From: Pseudomonadota bacterium
Lineage (GTDB): Bacteria > Pseudomonadota > Gammaproteobacteria > Woeseiales > Woeseiaceae
DNA: 20,316 nt
Reading direction: 5' to 3'
Assembly (NCBI GenBank): GCA_027295475.1
Contig: JAPUKV010000087.1
Coordinates: 1 to 20,316 of the forward strand
Positions 1 to 6,622 of this stretch are shown here, one piece after another; within the stretch, counting starts at the first letter, position 1, and each line of letters opens with the position of its first letter. The position numbers were made by a program, and so were the translations under genes. The notes below the pieces were generated by a model, which saw only the letters and a list, made by a program, of their open reading frames with translations, did not search any database and had not been told where the DNA came from.

Positions 1-66
1 CATTACGACTAGCAGCAGGGAAAGCAGATAGGGTCCGAGCAAATCGGCGGGAAGAAGCTCACTCAT
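1..66 (-). CDS. N-terminus of an unidentified, probably membrane-associated protein (cut by left edge)
   Basis: An open frame begins with ATG at 66-64 and stays open for all 22 codons to the window edge. The peptide starts MSELLPADLLGPYLLSLL and continues with small hydrophobic residues, so it may enter a membrane segment. It lies 39 bases downstream of the thrC stop on the same strand and could be the next gene of the thr operon. Only a weak GGA stands before the ATG, so the start is not well supported. I do not recognise the family from this fragment, and a chance open frame is possible over so few codons. Confidence 0.35.
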   Translation of the reverse strand, partial: MSELLPADLLGPYLLSLLLVVM

Positions 67-105
67 CGTCCAGGGTTTCCGTGTCCGGACAGGAATCGGT
101 TACCA

Positions 106-1443
106 CTATTTATCACCCGCCTGCACATCGCCGTCAAGACAAAATCGATCATGAAGCGCCTTCTTGAACGAGCTCATGTCGGCGGTGATCGATACCGACC
201 GGCTCGGCTTCGACTGGATTTCCTGCAGGGGATCCGGTAGCGGCACTACATCGCCGATCAATGGTTCGACGATCAGTTCGAATTTCGCAGCGTGTGCAGT
301 GGCGACGATGATCCAGTCGTTGGCATCTTTCAGCGCCTGACTCAGCTGTTGATAAGCATAAGTTGCCGTTGCCGTGTGCGGGCAGATCGCGAAGCCGAAT
401 GCGGCATAGTTCTGTCTGATTTGCTGTTCAATATTCTCATCGCTGGCCGTAAAGACCTGGATATGCTTCTTAAGAGCATCTGCGTCACCCAGCAAGTCTC
501 TCAAACGTTCCATGTTGCTTGGATTGCCGACATCCATTGCCGACGCGAGCGTTGGAATGCTGGCTCGCGGCGCCCATTCCGAACCCGCAAGATAGTCGGC
601 GATTATCCGGTTCGCATTTGTTGCAAGTACGATCTCTCCGATCGGCAGGCCCATTTCCCGGGTCATGATGCAGGCAAACGCATTACCCAGATTGCCCGTC
701 GGCACAATGAATCCGGGTCTTCGGCCTGTCTCACGCCAGTGCCGCAGGCTGGTTGCCGCGTAATAGGTGCATTGTGGCAAAAGCCGCCCAATGTTGATGC
801 TATTGGCGGAGCTGAAGCGATACTGCTCGCAGAGTGATTCGTCCGCCATGGCCGACTTGACGAGCGTCTGACAGTCGTCAAAGGAACCCTGGACCGCGAG
901 TGACAATACATTGTCGCCCCAGCAGGTCAGTTGATGGGCCTGGCGTTCCGATACCCGGCCGTCAGGAAAAAGTACGACGACATGAATGCCGGGACGCTCG
1001 TTAAACGCCGCTGCAACGGCTCCGCCCGTATCACCCGACGTTGCAACGAGGATGGTCAGTGGCGTTACCGCCTCTTGCTCGAGCCGGCAAAGGCACGCCG
1101 CCAGAAATCCCGCTCCAACGTCTTTAAACGCTGCGGTCGGCCCATGGAAGAGTTCGAGCAGGTCGGCTCTGCCAGTATCGACCGGCAAAGGTGTCAGCGG
1201 AAGCGGAAAATCAAACGTCTCGAGTAGAATGCCATCCAGCTCGCCGGCAAGCCGGGAGCCTTCGAAGAACGGCGTCAGCAGAATTTTCGCGATGTCGAGC
1301 GTGGAATCGGCGCCAGCAAAATCATCCGTGTGGAATTGCGGCAGTGCCTCAGGAACAAAGAGCCCGCCATCGGCAGCGATGCCGCTTAGAAGTGCCTCGT
1401 CGAGAGTTTGCGCCATGGCACCGCGGGTGCTCCGGTATTTCAT
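106..1443 (-). CDS. thrC: Threonine synthase
   Basis: This cytoplasmic pyridoxal-phosphate enzyme converts O-phosphohomoserine to threonine, the last step of the pathway. The product is 445 residues. It opens MKYRSTRGAMAQTLDEALLSG, like the family's usual N-terminus. The cofactor lysine is K107 in the motif LELFHGPTAAFKD, and a phosphate-binding segment with SGDTGGAVAAAF follows. The same frame stays open to an ATG at 1569, but that would add 42 residues unlike the family and lie inside thrB. The start at 1443 instead overlaps the thrB stop in an ATGA, the usual arrangement for translational coupling. It is the third gene of thrA-thrB-thrC, ends in TAG, and has no clear terminator after it. 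Confidence 0.96.
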   Translation of the reverse strand: MKYRSTRGAMAQTLDEALLSGIAADGGLFVPEALPQFHTDDFAGADSTLDIAKILLTPFFEGSRLAGELDGILLETFDFPLPLTPLPVDTGRADLLELFHGPTAAFKDVGAGFLAACLCRLEQEAVTPLTILVATSGDTGGAVAAAFNERPGIHVVVLFPDGRVSERQAHQLTCWGDNVLSLAVQGSFDDCQTLVKSAMADESLCEQYRFSSANSINIGRLLPQCTYYAATSLRHWRETGRRPGFIVPTGNLGNAFACIMTREMGLPIGEIVLATNANRIIADYLAGSEWAPRASIPTLASAMDVGNPSNMERLRDLLGDADALKKHIQVFTASDENIEQQIRQNYAAFGFAICPHTATATYAYQQLSQALKDANDWIIVATAHAAKFELIVEPLIGDVVPLPDPLQEIQSKPSRSVSITADMSSFKKALHDRFCLDGDVQAGDK

Positions 1444-2393
1444 TGACTGTCTTCCACGTGCGCGCCGGGCGTTGTCATCGGGCTGACCCAGGACTGGCAT
1501 TCGACGCCACTTGTGCGGCAAGCCTGTTCCATTACGGTTGCGACATTGGACGCGTTTGCATCCATGCACAACGCGAAAATGCTCGGTCCGCTGCCCGATA
1601 GAGACGCACCGAGTGCATCTGCCTTCATTGCGGCTTCTTTGACAGCATCAAAGCACACGACCGCCGCGGAGCGCTGTGGTTCGATGATGACGTCGTGAAA
1701 ACTCTGGCGAATCAACGCATGATCGTCAGTTGCACACCCGGTGATGAAGCCGGCCAGGTAACCCTGTTGTGACAGCCATTGCTCCAGCGTGTAGCCCCTG
1801 GCAAGGCTGCGTCGTGCCTTTACGGTATCTATTTGCAATTCGGGATGGAGCAGAACGCTCGATACCCCGGTGGGCGTCTTGATCTGCATCATCCTCGGCA
1901 GCAAAACGGCCGGGCAAAGTACGAGGCCGCCCATCAGGCTCGGCGCAACGTTGTCGGAATGCAGGCCGCCACTCGCGTACTTTTCACCCTCCATCGCGAA
2001 TGGCAATAGTTGTTCATGAGGAAGCGGTTCCGGCAACAGGGCGTTTGCCGCGACGACGGCGGCCACGGCGGATGCTGCCGAACCGCCCATGCCCGACTGG
2101 AGCGGAATGCCCTTGTTAAGGAGCAATTCAATGCCAGTTGATTCGCCCTGTGCTTCCCAAAGTGCCTTGGCCGCGATGGAGGCCGTGTTCTGATCGGGTT
2201 CGGTGGAAAGAGACGGGTGGATTTCGCCGTCCAGGCCGCGGATCTCAGCAATCCTAATACCTGCTGCGTCAGTACGCTTTGCCGTTACGCGGTCCCCAAC
2301 GCCCGCAAGCGCGAGACCCAACATGTCAAAGCCGACGCCGACATTGCCGATCGAGGCCGGCGCAAAAGCAGTAACCATTGAAGCATCGCTCAT
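1440..2393 (-). CDS. thrB: Homoserine kinase
   Basis: This cytoplasmic GHMP-family kinase phosphorylates homoserine with ATP to give the substrate of ThrC. The product is 317 residues, close to the usual size of about 310. The N-terminal FAPASIGNVGVGFDMLGLAL matches the family substrate-binding opening. The ATP-binding GHMP motif is at about residues 97-108 (PLQSGMGGSAAS). A C-terminal glycine-rich segment, ALGASLSGSGPSIFAL, is the third GHMP motif. The ATG lies one base after the thrA stop, and the TGA overlaps the thrC start, so the three genes are almost certainly one transcript with coupled translation. Confidence 0.96.
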   Translation of the reverse strand: MSDASMVTAFAPASIGNVGVGFDMLGLALAGVGDRVTAKRTDAAGIRIAEIRGLDGEIHPSLSTEPDQNTASIAAKALWEAQGESTGIELLLNKGIPLQSGMGGSAASAVAAVVAANALLPEPLPHEQLLPFAMEGEKYASGGLHSDNVAPSLMGGLVLCPAVLLPRMMQIKTPTGVSSVLLHPELQIDTVKARRSLARGYTLEQWLSQQGYLAGFITGCATDDHALIRQSFHDVIIEPQRSAAVVCFDAVKEAAMKADALGASLSGSGPSIFALCMDANASNVATVMEQACRTSGVECQSWVSPMTTPGAHVEDSQ

Positions 2394-2394
2394 C

Positions 2395-4875
2395 CTAGTC
2401 AGCGCCGCCCAGATAATTCGAAAGCCTTAACAGGTCCGAGAACACGCCTCCCGCAGTGACTGCCGGGCCCGCTCCGGGCCCCTGCACCACGAGTGGATTG
2501 GGCGAGTATCTGTCGGTGACAAACCGGACGATGTTGTCGGTCAGATTAATGTTGCCGAACGCGTGATCCGGTTCGACCAGGTCCAGGCCGACCGATGCGT
2601 CGCCGCTGGCATTCAGTTTAGCAACGTAACGGAGTTTACGTCCCTGGTTTTCCGCTTCGCTGTATAGCTGTAGCATCTGGTCGTCGTAGCGTGGCAGCTC
2701 GTCCAGAAAGTCGTCAATACTCAGGCCACGCAAATCGTCAGGCACCAGATTTTGCACGGGAAAATCGCCGATCTTTATTTTCTGGCCCAGCTCCCGAGCC
2801 AGGATCGTGAGCTTTCGCGCGACATCCATGCCTGACAGGTCATCGCGCGGGTCCGGTTCAGTGTAGCCGCTTTTTCGCGCCTCCCGGACGATTTCCGAAA
2901 ACGGGCGAGTGCCGTCATAGACATTAAAAAGATAGGAAAGCGTGCCGGATAATATTCCTTCGACCGAACGAATCTGATCGCCTGTATCGACGAGATCACG
3001 TAGCGTGCTGATCACCGGCAACGCGGCGCCGACGGTTGTCTCGTAAAAACAATGGGAATTGCCCTGCTTTGCGCACTCTTGCATTGATTCGTAGTATGCA
3101 TAATCGCCGCTTAAGCCTTTCTTGTTCGGCGTAATGACGTGAATGCCCTTTTCAAGCCAGCCGGCGTAACGTCTGGCCACCGATTCACTTGCCGTACAGT
3201 CGATAATGACTGCATGAGGCAAATGGTCGGCGTGCACGTGACGTTCCAATCGATCGAGATCGAGATCCTCGCCCGACTCGTGCATGTTCTCGTCCCAGGT
3301 CGCCAACCCGATTCGCCGTTCACCCAGCAACATCTTTTTCGAACGTGCTATCGCGCGCACGCGGAGATCGAGATTGAAGTCATCTATCAGACGGTCGCTC
3401 TGCCTGTGAATCTGCTCCAGCAGCGTGCTGCCAACCGTCCCCGGACCGATGAGGCCGATGGAAATCGTCTTGGAAGATAGATAAAAGCCGGAATGCGCTG
3501 CCCGAAGCGCGCGCACCGCATCGTCTGAATCGACAACCGCAGAAATGTTGCGTTCTGACGATCCCTGCGCGATCGCCCTCACGTTGATACCGGCACGGCC
3601 AAGCGTACCGAAAAATTTTGCCGCCAGCCCGGGTGACCCGGCCATATTGTCACCCACGACTGCCACAATGCTCTGAGCGTCTGTTACGTCGACATTTTGG
3701 ATCTGCCCGCTCGCCAGCTCCTCGGCGAACGCGTCACTGATAACGGCTCTGGCGCGTTCGGCAAGATCCTGTGGCACGGCGATACAGATTGACTGCTCGG
3801 AACTGGCCTGTGATATGAATGCCACCGACACGCCGGCATGCTTGAGCGCCGCGAAAAGCCGGTCGGCGGTTCCAGGAACACCAATCATTCCCGAACCCTC
3901 GAGATTGACCAGCGCCATGCCGCCAATCGCCGTGATTCCCTTGATCTGCTCGTCGGCGTCGGCCTCTGCGACGATTCGAGTGCCCGGATGATCGGGATCA
4001 AAGCTGTTGCGAATGACAATTGGAATATCGTTTTCTACTGCCGGTCCCAATGTCTGCGGGTGTATGACCTTCGCACCCAGGTACGCGAGTTCCATGGCCT
4101 CACTGTAGGAGAGCTGCTTGATGACGCGCGCCTCCGGCACTTTATTGGGGTCTGCGCTCATGATGCCGTCGACGTCACTCCAGATACTCAGCTCGCTGGC
4201 ATGTGTTAGCGCTGCAAATATCGCTGCCGAGTGATCGCTACCATTCCGGCCGAGGGTCGTCTGCAGGCCTTCCTCGTCCGAGGCGATAAATCCGGTGATG
4301 ACGACGATGCCCTTGAAATCGCGATCGAAATTTCTTGCAAAATTCTCTCTCGATTCATGCCAGAGAATACTCGGGCCAAGTCCGCTCTGACGCACCGTCA
4401 CGATCTGGCGTGCATCGATCCAGGTGCCGCCGCGATCGCTGCCTGTCTCTTGCTCAAGCAAAGCCGCGAGCAGTCTTGCGGACCAAATTTCTCCATAGCC
4501 TGCAACAACATCGCGGCTGCGCTGGGGAGCAGACTTTGCCAGCGCGATTGATCGAAGGATATCTTCGATGTCTGCGGCATCCTGTCCCCAAAGGTCCAGC
4601 AGGCCGACCAGGGCCTCGCTCTTGATGAGTTCCCGGGCAGTATTGGCGTACCGCTCGCCGATACGGTGCAGTTCGGCAGGAAACCCAGGGTCATCCTGCT
4701 CGGCCAGAGCGGTCAGCTGCAGGAGCTTGTCCGTCATTCCGGCCATCGCGGATACGACCGCGCCGATGCTGGTTTCGGTCTGATCAGTGAGTATCGCAGC
4801 GACACGGCGAAAGCCGTCCGCGTCGGCAAGGCTGCTGCCACCGAACTTGTGAATTTTCCAGCGATTTTGTGTCAC
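2395..4875 (-). CDS. thrA: Bifunctional aspartokinase / homoserine dehydrogenase
   Basis: This fused enzyme catalyses the first and third steps from aspartate to threonine: phosphorylation of aspartate, and NAD(P)H-dependent reduction of aspartate semialdehyde to homoserine. Its 826 residues compare with 820 in E. coli ThrA. The aspartokinase domain starts at KFGGSSLAD (residues 10-18), with TTLGRNGSDHSAA (206-218) and SDVDGIMSADP (233-243). Two ACT segments follow, with ligand-loop-like FISQASSEQS (353-362) and AIAQGSSERNIS (434-445). The dehydrogenase begins with the nucleotide-binding GLIGPGTVG (474-482) and carries the signature GYTEPDPRDDLSGMDVARK (670-688). The ACT pair suggests feedback inhibition, presumably by threonine as in the family. 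The start is GTG at 4875 with only a weak upstream ribosome site; the homology begins at once after it. Confidence 0.97.
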   Translation of the reverse strand: MTQNRWKIHKFGGSSLADADGFRRVAAILTDQTETSIGAVVSAMAGMTDKLLQLTALAEQDDPGFPAELHRIGERYANTARELIKSEALVGLLDLWGQDAADIEDILRSIALAKSAPQRSRDVVAGYGEIWSARLLAALLEQETGSDRGGTWIDARQIVTVRQSGLGPSILWHESRENFARNFDRDFKGIVVITGFIASDEEGLQTTLGRNGSDHSAAIFAALTHASELSIWSDVDGIMSADPNKVPEARVIKQLSYSEAMELAYLGAKVIHPQTLGPAVENDIPIVIRNSFDPDHPGTRIVAEADADEQIKGITAIGGMALVNLEGSGMIGVPGTADRLFAALKHAGVSVAFISQASSEQSICIAVPQDLAERARAVISDAFAEELASGQIQNVDVTDAQSIVAVVGDNMAGSPGLAAKFFGTLGRAGINVRAIAQGSSERNISAVVDSDDAVRALRAAHSGFYLSSKTISIGLIGPGTVGSTLLEQIHRQSDRLIDDFNLDLRVRAIARSKKMLLGERRIGLATWDENMHESGEDLDLDRLERHVHADHLPHAVIIDCTASESVARRYAGWLEKGIHVITPNKKGLSGDYAYYESMQECAKQGNSHCFYETTVGAALPVISTLRDLVDTGDQIRSVEGILSGTLSYLFNVYDGTRPFSEIVREARKSGYTEPDPRDDLSGMDVARKLTILARELGQKIKIGDFPVQNLVPDDLRGLSIDDFLDELPRYDDQMLQLYSEAENQGRKLRYVAKLNASGDASVGLDLVEPDHAFGNINLTDNIVRFVTDRYSPNPLVVQGPGAGPAVTAGGVFSDLLRLSNYLGGAD

Positions 4876-4903
4876 GACTGTCGAGCTGACCCCGGAACAA
4901 AGG

Positions 4904-4917
4904 CGCTAATAATAGCG
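4904..4917 (-). promoter_or_regulatory. 14-base palindrome with a TATTAT box upstream of thrA
   Basis: CGCTA-ATAA-TAGCG is a perfect 14-base inverted repeat. Read on the minus strand it contains TATTAT (4914-4909), which differs from the sigma-70 minus-10 consensus at one base and lies 34 bases before the thrA GTG. No good minus-35 hexamer sits 16-18 bases upstream, so as a promoter it is weak or needs an activator. The palindrome could instead be an operator or a small RNA hairpin. The function is inferred; only the symmetry is seen. Confidence 0.3.
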
Positions 4918-4964
4918 ACACATGATTCGGTCGTCGCGTGTTTTCTAATAAGTGTGAGGAAAAA

Positions 4965-5040
4965 TGGTGGGGGCACCAGGAATCGAACCTGGGACCAGCG
5001 GCTTAAAAGGCCGATGCTCTACCAACTGAGCTATACCCCC
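4965..5040 (-). tRNA. tRNA-Lys (anticodon UUU), CCA encoded
   Basis: The minus strand folds into a full 76-base cloverleaf. The acceptor is GGGGGTA/TGCCCCC with one T-G pair, and the D stem is GCTC/GAGC with an eight-base loop AGTTGGTA. The anticodon loop is CTTTTAA with TTT at positions 34-36. The T stem is CCAGG/CCTGG with the loop TTCGATT. The discriminator base is A, and CCA is encoded (4967-4965), followed directly by five T. The top pair of the anticodon stem (27-43) is a U-C mismatch. It lies 159 bases after cpoB and 89 before thrA, on the same strand. A lysine tRNA also follows cpoB in E. coli, so this neighbourhood looks ancestral. Confidence 0.97.
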
Positions 5041-5199
5041 GTTTTGATTGGCGGTGCTTCAAGCGACAGGCCATACTTGTCCACGCTGTTCAAATGGCAG
5101 GCTGGTACAAACGCCGGCCGGCATCATACCGGACCGCAGGCAAATGACAAGCTGCGGTTGTCGCATGACAAGCTGTGCTTGTCGTACTCCATTCGCAGC
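5041..5199. other. Non-coding spacer between cpoB and tRNA-Lys
   Basis: This 159-base spacer holds no convincing gene. It contains two adjacent dyad repeats (5144-5185, listed separately), a possible degenerate third relative GACAGGCCATACTTGTC at 5065-5081, and a CCGG-N7-CCGG inverted repeat near 5118-5132. I see no run of T after any of these on the minus strand, so a classical terminator for cpoB is not evident. I could not pick a clear sigma-70 promoter for the tRNA either. Confidence 0.6.
5144..5185. repeat. Two tandem 21-base units, each a small inverted repeat
   Basis: Two adjacent 21-base units (5144-5164 and 5165-5185) agree at 18 of 21 positions. Each begins ATGACAAGCTG and ends with TTGTCG plus one variable base. 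The second unit is a perfect dyad, GACAAGC-TGT-GCTTGTC (5167-5183). The first has the same arms with one mismatched pair (5146-5162). Either strand could fold into two successive hairpins just after the cpoB stop. There is no T run, so a 3'-end stabiliser, processing site or protein-binding pair is as likely as a terminator. Confidence 0.6.
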
Positions 5200-5976
5200 C
5201 TACTGTCCGTCGCTGTCCATTCGTTTCAGGCGCTGTTCGGCCAGCCGGGCGGCAGTTGTGTCGGGATAGTCGGCCTGCACCCTGGCAAGTGCGCGCCGCG
5301 CCGCGTTCCAGCGCTCCAACTCGTAGTTGCAATAGCCAACTTTGAGCAAGGCATCCGGCACCTTGCGTGACGTCGCATAGTTATTAATGACCTTCTCGAA
5401 TTCATCGAGCGCCAGGTCATACTGCTGCGTTACGTAATAGGATTCCGCGAGCCAATATTGAGCATTGTCGGCTAGCTGACTGTCCGGATAGCTGACGAGA
5501 AACTGCTGAAACGCCATCGCGGCCGGTTCATAGCGCTGCTCTTTGAGCAACTCGAACGCAGCCTGATAGTTATCGCGATCGGAACCACCGGGTACCGGCA
5601 GCTGTCCGGGCGCAAGTGAGCCTCCATCGAGAACGCTAAGCCGGCCGGTGGAACCGAGTGATAGCCGTTCCAGATTTTGAATTCGCATATCCAGGTCGGC
5701 ATAGAGCTCACGCTGTCGCTCGAGGGCACCCGTCGCGTCATGCTCGAGCGTCTCAATCCGACCTTGCAATTCGCGGGTCCGCTGTTGCAGTTCATCCGTT
5801 TGTATTGTCAGATCGATGATGCTGCCGCTTGCCAACATTCGTTCGATGGCGCTGAGCCGCCGATCGAGTTCATTCAGCTTCAGCAGTACCGGATCGTCGG
5901 CCGGTGGTGTCATAGCGCAACCGACCGCCAGGAGAGGCAGTATCGCGACGATCGCCAGAATCTTTTGTTTGGTCAC
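5200..5976 (-). CDS. cpoB: Cell division coordinator CpoB (YbgF), TPR protein of the Tol-Pal system
   Basis: CpoB is a periplasmic protein that in E. coli binds TolA and links Tol-Pal action to septal peptidoglycan synthesis by PBP1B. This product is 258 residues. A hydrophobic signal (about 5-19) ends in LLAVGC, so C20 could be lipidated; the E. coli protein is soluble. Residues 29-105 are charged and heptad-like, matching the family's trimerising coiled coil. A Gly/Pro-rich linker (about 115-133) leads to three TPR-like repeats (about 134-252), including AAFELLKEQRYEPAAMAFQQFL and YWLAESYYVTQQYDLALDEFEKVI in part. The start is GTG at 5976, 12 bases after the pal stop, with only a weak GAG before it. 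It is the last gene of the tol-pal cluster. Confidence 0.93.
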   Translation of the reverse strand: MTKQKILAIVAILPLLAVGCAMTPPADDPVLLKLNELDRRLSAIERMLASGSIIDLTIQTDELQQRTRELQGRIETLEHDATGALERQRELYADLDMRIQNLERLSLGSTGRLSVLDGGSLAPGQLPVPGGSDRDNYQAAFELLKEQRYEPAAMAFQQFLVSYPDSQLADNAQYWLAESYYVTQQYDLALDEFEKVINNYATSRKVPDALLKVGYCNYELERWNAARRALARVQADYPDTTAARLAEQRLKRMDSDGQ

Positions 5977-5988
5977 GCTTGCTCGCCG

Positions 5989-6513
5989 TTAGTTGAGGTA
6001 CTTGATCTCGACACGCCGGTTTAGTGCGTACGCTTCTTCATTACTGCCAAACGCTGCCGGCCGTTCCTCGCCAAAACTCACTGTCGAAATCTGACTTGTG
6101 GATGCGCCCTGAATAAGCAGCATGCGGCGCACAGCCTGAGAACGGCGCTCGCCAAGGCCAATATTGTACTCGCGCGATCCGCGTTCGTCCGCATGGCCTT
6201 CCAGGCGGATCCGCGTAGTCGAATTATTCGACAACTTGTTCGCATGCCGGGCAAGCAGGTCCGCATATTGCGGCTTGAGATCAGATTGATCGAAATCGAA
6301 ATAGATGATCATGCCCAGGGCAGCATCATCGGCTTGATACGGCACTTCTTCGCCGCCGAAGCCGGAGCGGTCCTCAAAACCGCTGGAGCTGGAGCCGTCA
6401 CTGCTGCTGTCCATGCTCCCGTCGCCCGCCTCAGGATCGGGAATCGATGGCGATGCGCAGCCTGTAACAATGACTGCCAGAAGGCTGATCAGGGATATTC
6501 TGTATTGGCTCAT
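5989..6513 (-). CDS. pal: Peptidoglycan-associated lipoprotein Pal
   Basis: Pal is an outer-membrane lipoprotein that binds peptidoglycan from the periplasm and interacts with TolB. The product has 174 residues, as is usual. A short signal ends at the lipobox VTGC, so the lipidated cysteine is C19, followed by Ala-Ser, compatible with outer-membrane sorting. A low-complexity Ser/Gly/Asp/Glu linker spans about 26-57. The OmpA-like domain follows: YFDFDQSDLKP (71-81), LEGHADERGSREYN (104-117) and the conserved helix NIGLGERRSQAV (117-128). It ends with the family's NRRVEIKYLN. A GGACAGC segment lies upstream of its ATG. A hairpin and an AT-rich stretch precede it, so it may have a separate transcript start from tolB. 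Confidence 0.97.
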   Translation of the reverse strand: MSQYRISLISLLAVIVTGCASPSIPDPEAGDGSMDSSSDGSSSSGFEDRSGFGGEEVPYQADDAALGMIIYFDFDQSDLKPQYADLLARHANKLSNNSTTRIRLEGHADERGSREYNIGLGERRSQAVRRMLLIQGASTSQISTVSFGEERPAAFGSNEEAYALNRRVEIKYLN

Positions 6514-6542
6514 GTCTGCTGTCCTTTTGATGGTTTTCAGAC

Positions 6543-6564
6543 TGCTGGCAAGGCTTTGCCAGCA
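6543..6564 (-). promoter_or_regulatory. Perfect 9-bp hairpin in the pal leader
   Basis: TGCTGGCAA and TTGCCAGCA form a perfect nine-pair inverted repeat around a four-base loop, 29 bases upstream of the pal ATG. On the transcribed strand it is followed by GTCTGAAAAC rather than a T run, so it is not a standard intrinsic terminator. Placed between tolB and pal, it could protect or process the downstream message or reduce read-through. The structure is seen; the role is inferred. Confidence 0.55.
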
Positions 6565-6622
6565 ATATCAATGTAAAAATCAATGATATATATAACTTAT
6601 ATAAACTAAATCCTAGGTTTGC
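6565..6622 (-). promoter_or_regulatory. AT-rich spacer between tolB and pal, possible pal promoter
   Basis: This 58-base stretch is markedly richer in A and T than its surroundings. On the minus strand it contains TTTATATAAG, TATATATC and two TTGAT boxes. Several minus-10-like hexamers are possible, but I cannot assign one pair with confidence. In E. coli a promoter internal to the tol cluster has been described ahead of the distal genes, which makes a pal promoter here reasonable but unproven. Confidence 0.3.

Noticed and set aside
986..1486. A 166-codon plus-strand frame opposite thrC
   Set aside because: thrC is unmistakable on the minus strand, and this frame is a composition shadow without a ribosome site.
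4876..4964. Threonine operon attenuator
   Set aside because: No Thr/Ile-rich leader peptide and no hairpin followed by a T run could be found.
4965..5040. tRNA as an integration site for a mobile element
   Set aside because: No integrase, no repeated tRNA 3' end and no foreign-looking DNA lies nearby; both flanks are housekeeping genes.
5144..5185. Possible CRISPR array
   Set aside because: There are only two contiguous units with no spacers and no cas genes.
4666..5370. A 234-codon plus-strand frame spanning the thrA start, the tRNA and the cpoB end
   Set aside because: It crosses a clear tRNA gene and two real genes on the opposite strand and shows no family features.
6543..6564. Intrinsic terminator of tolB
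   Set aside because: The stem is good, but neither strand has a following T run, and pal should be expressed downstream.
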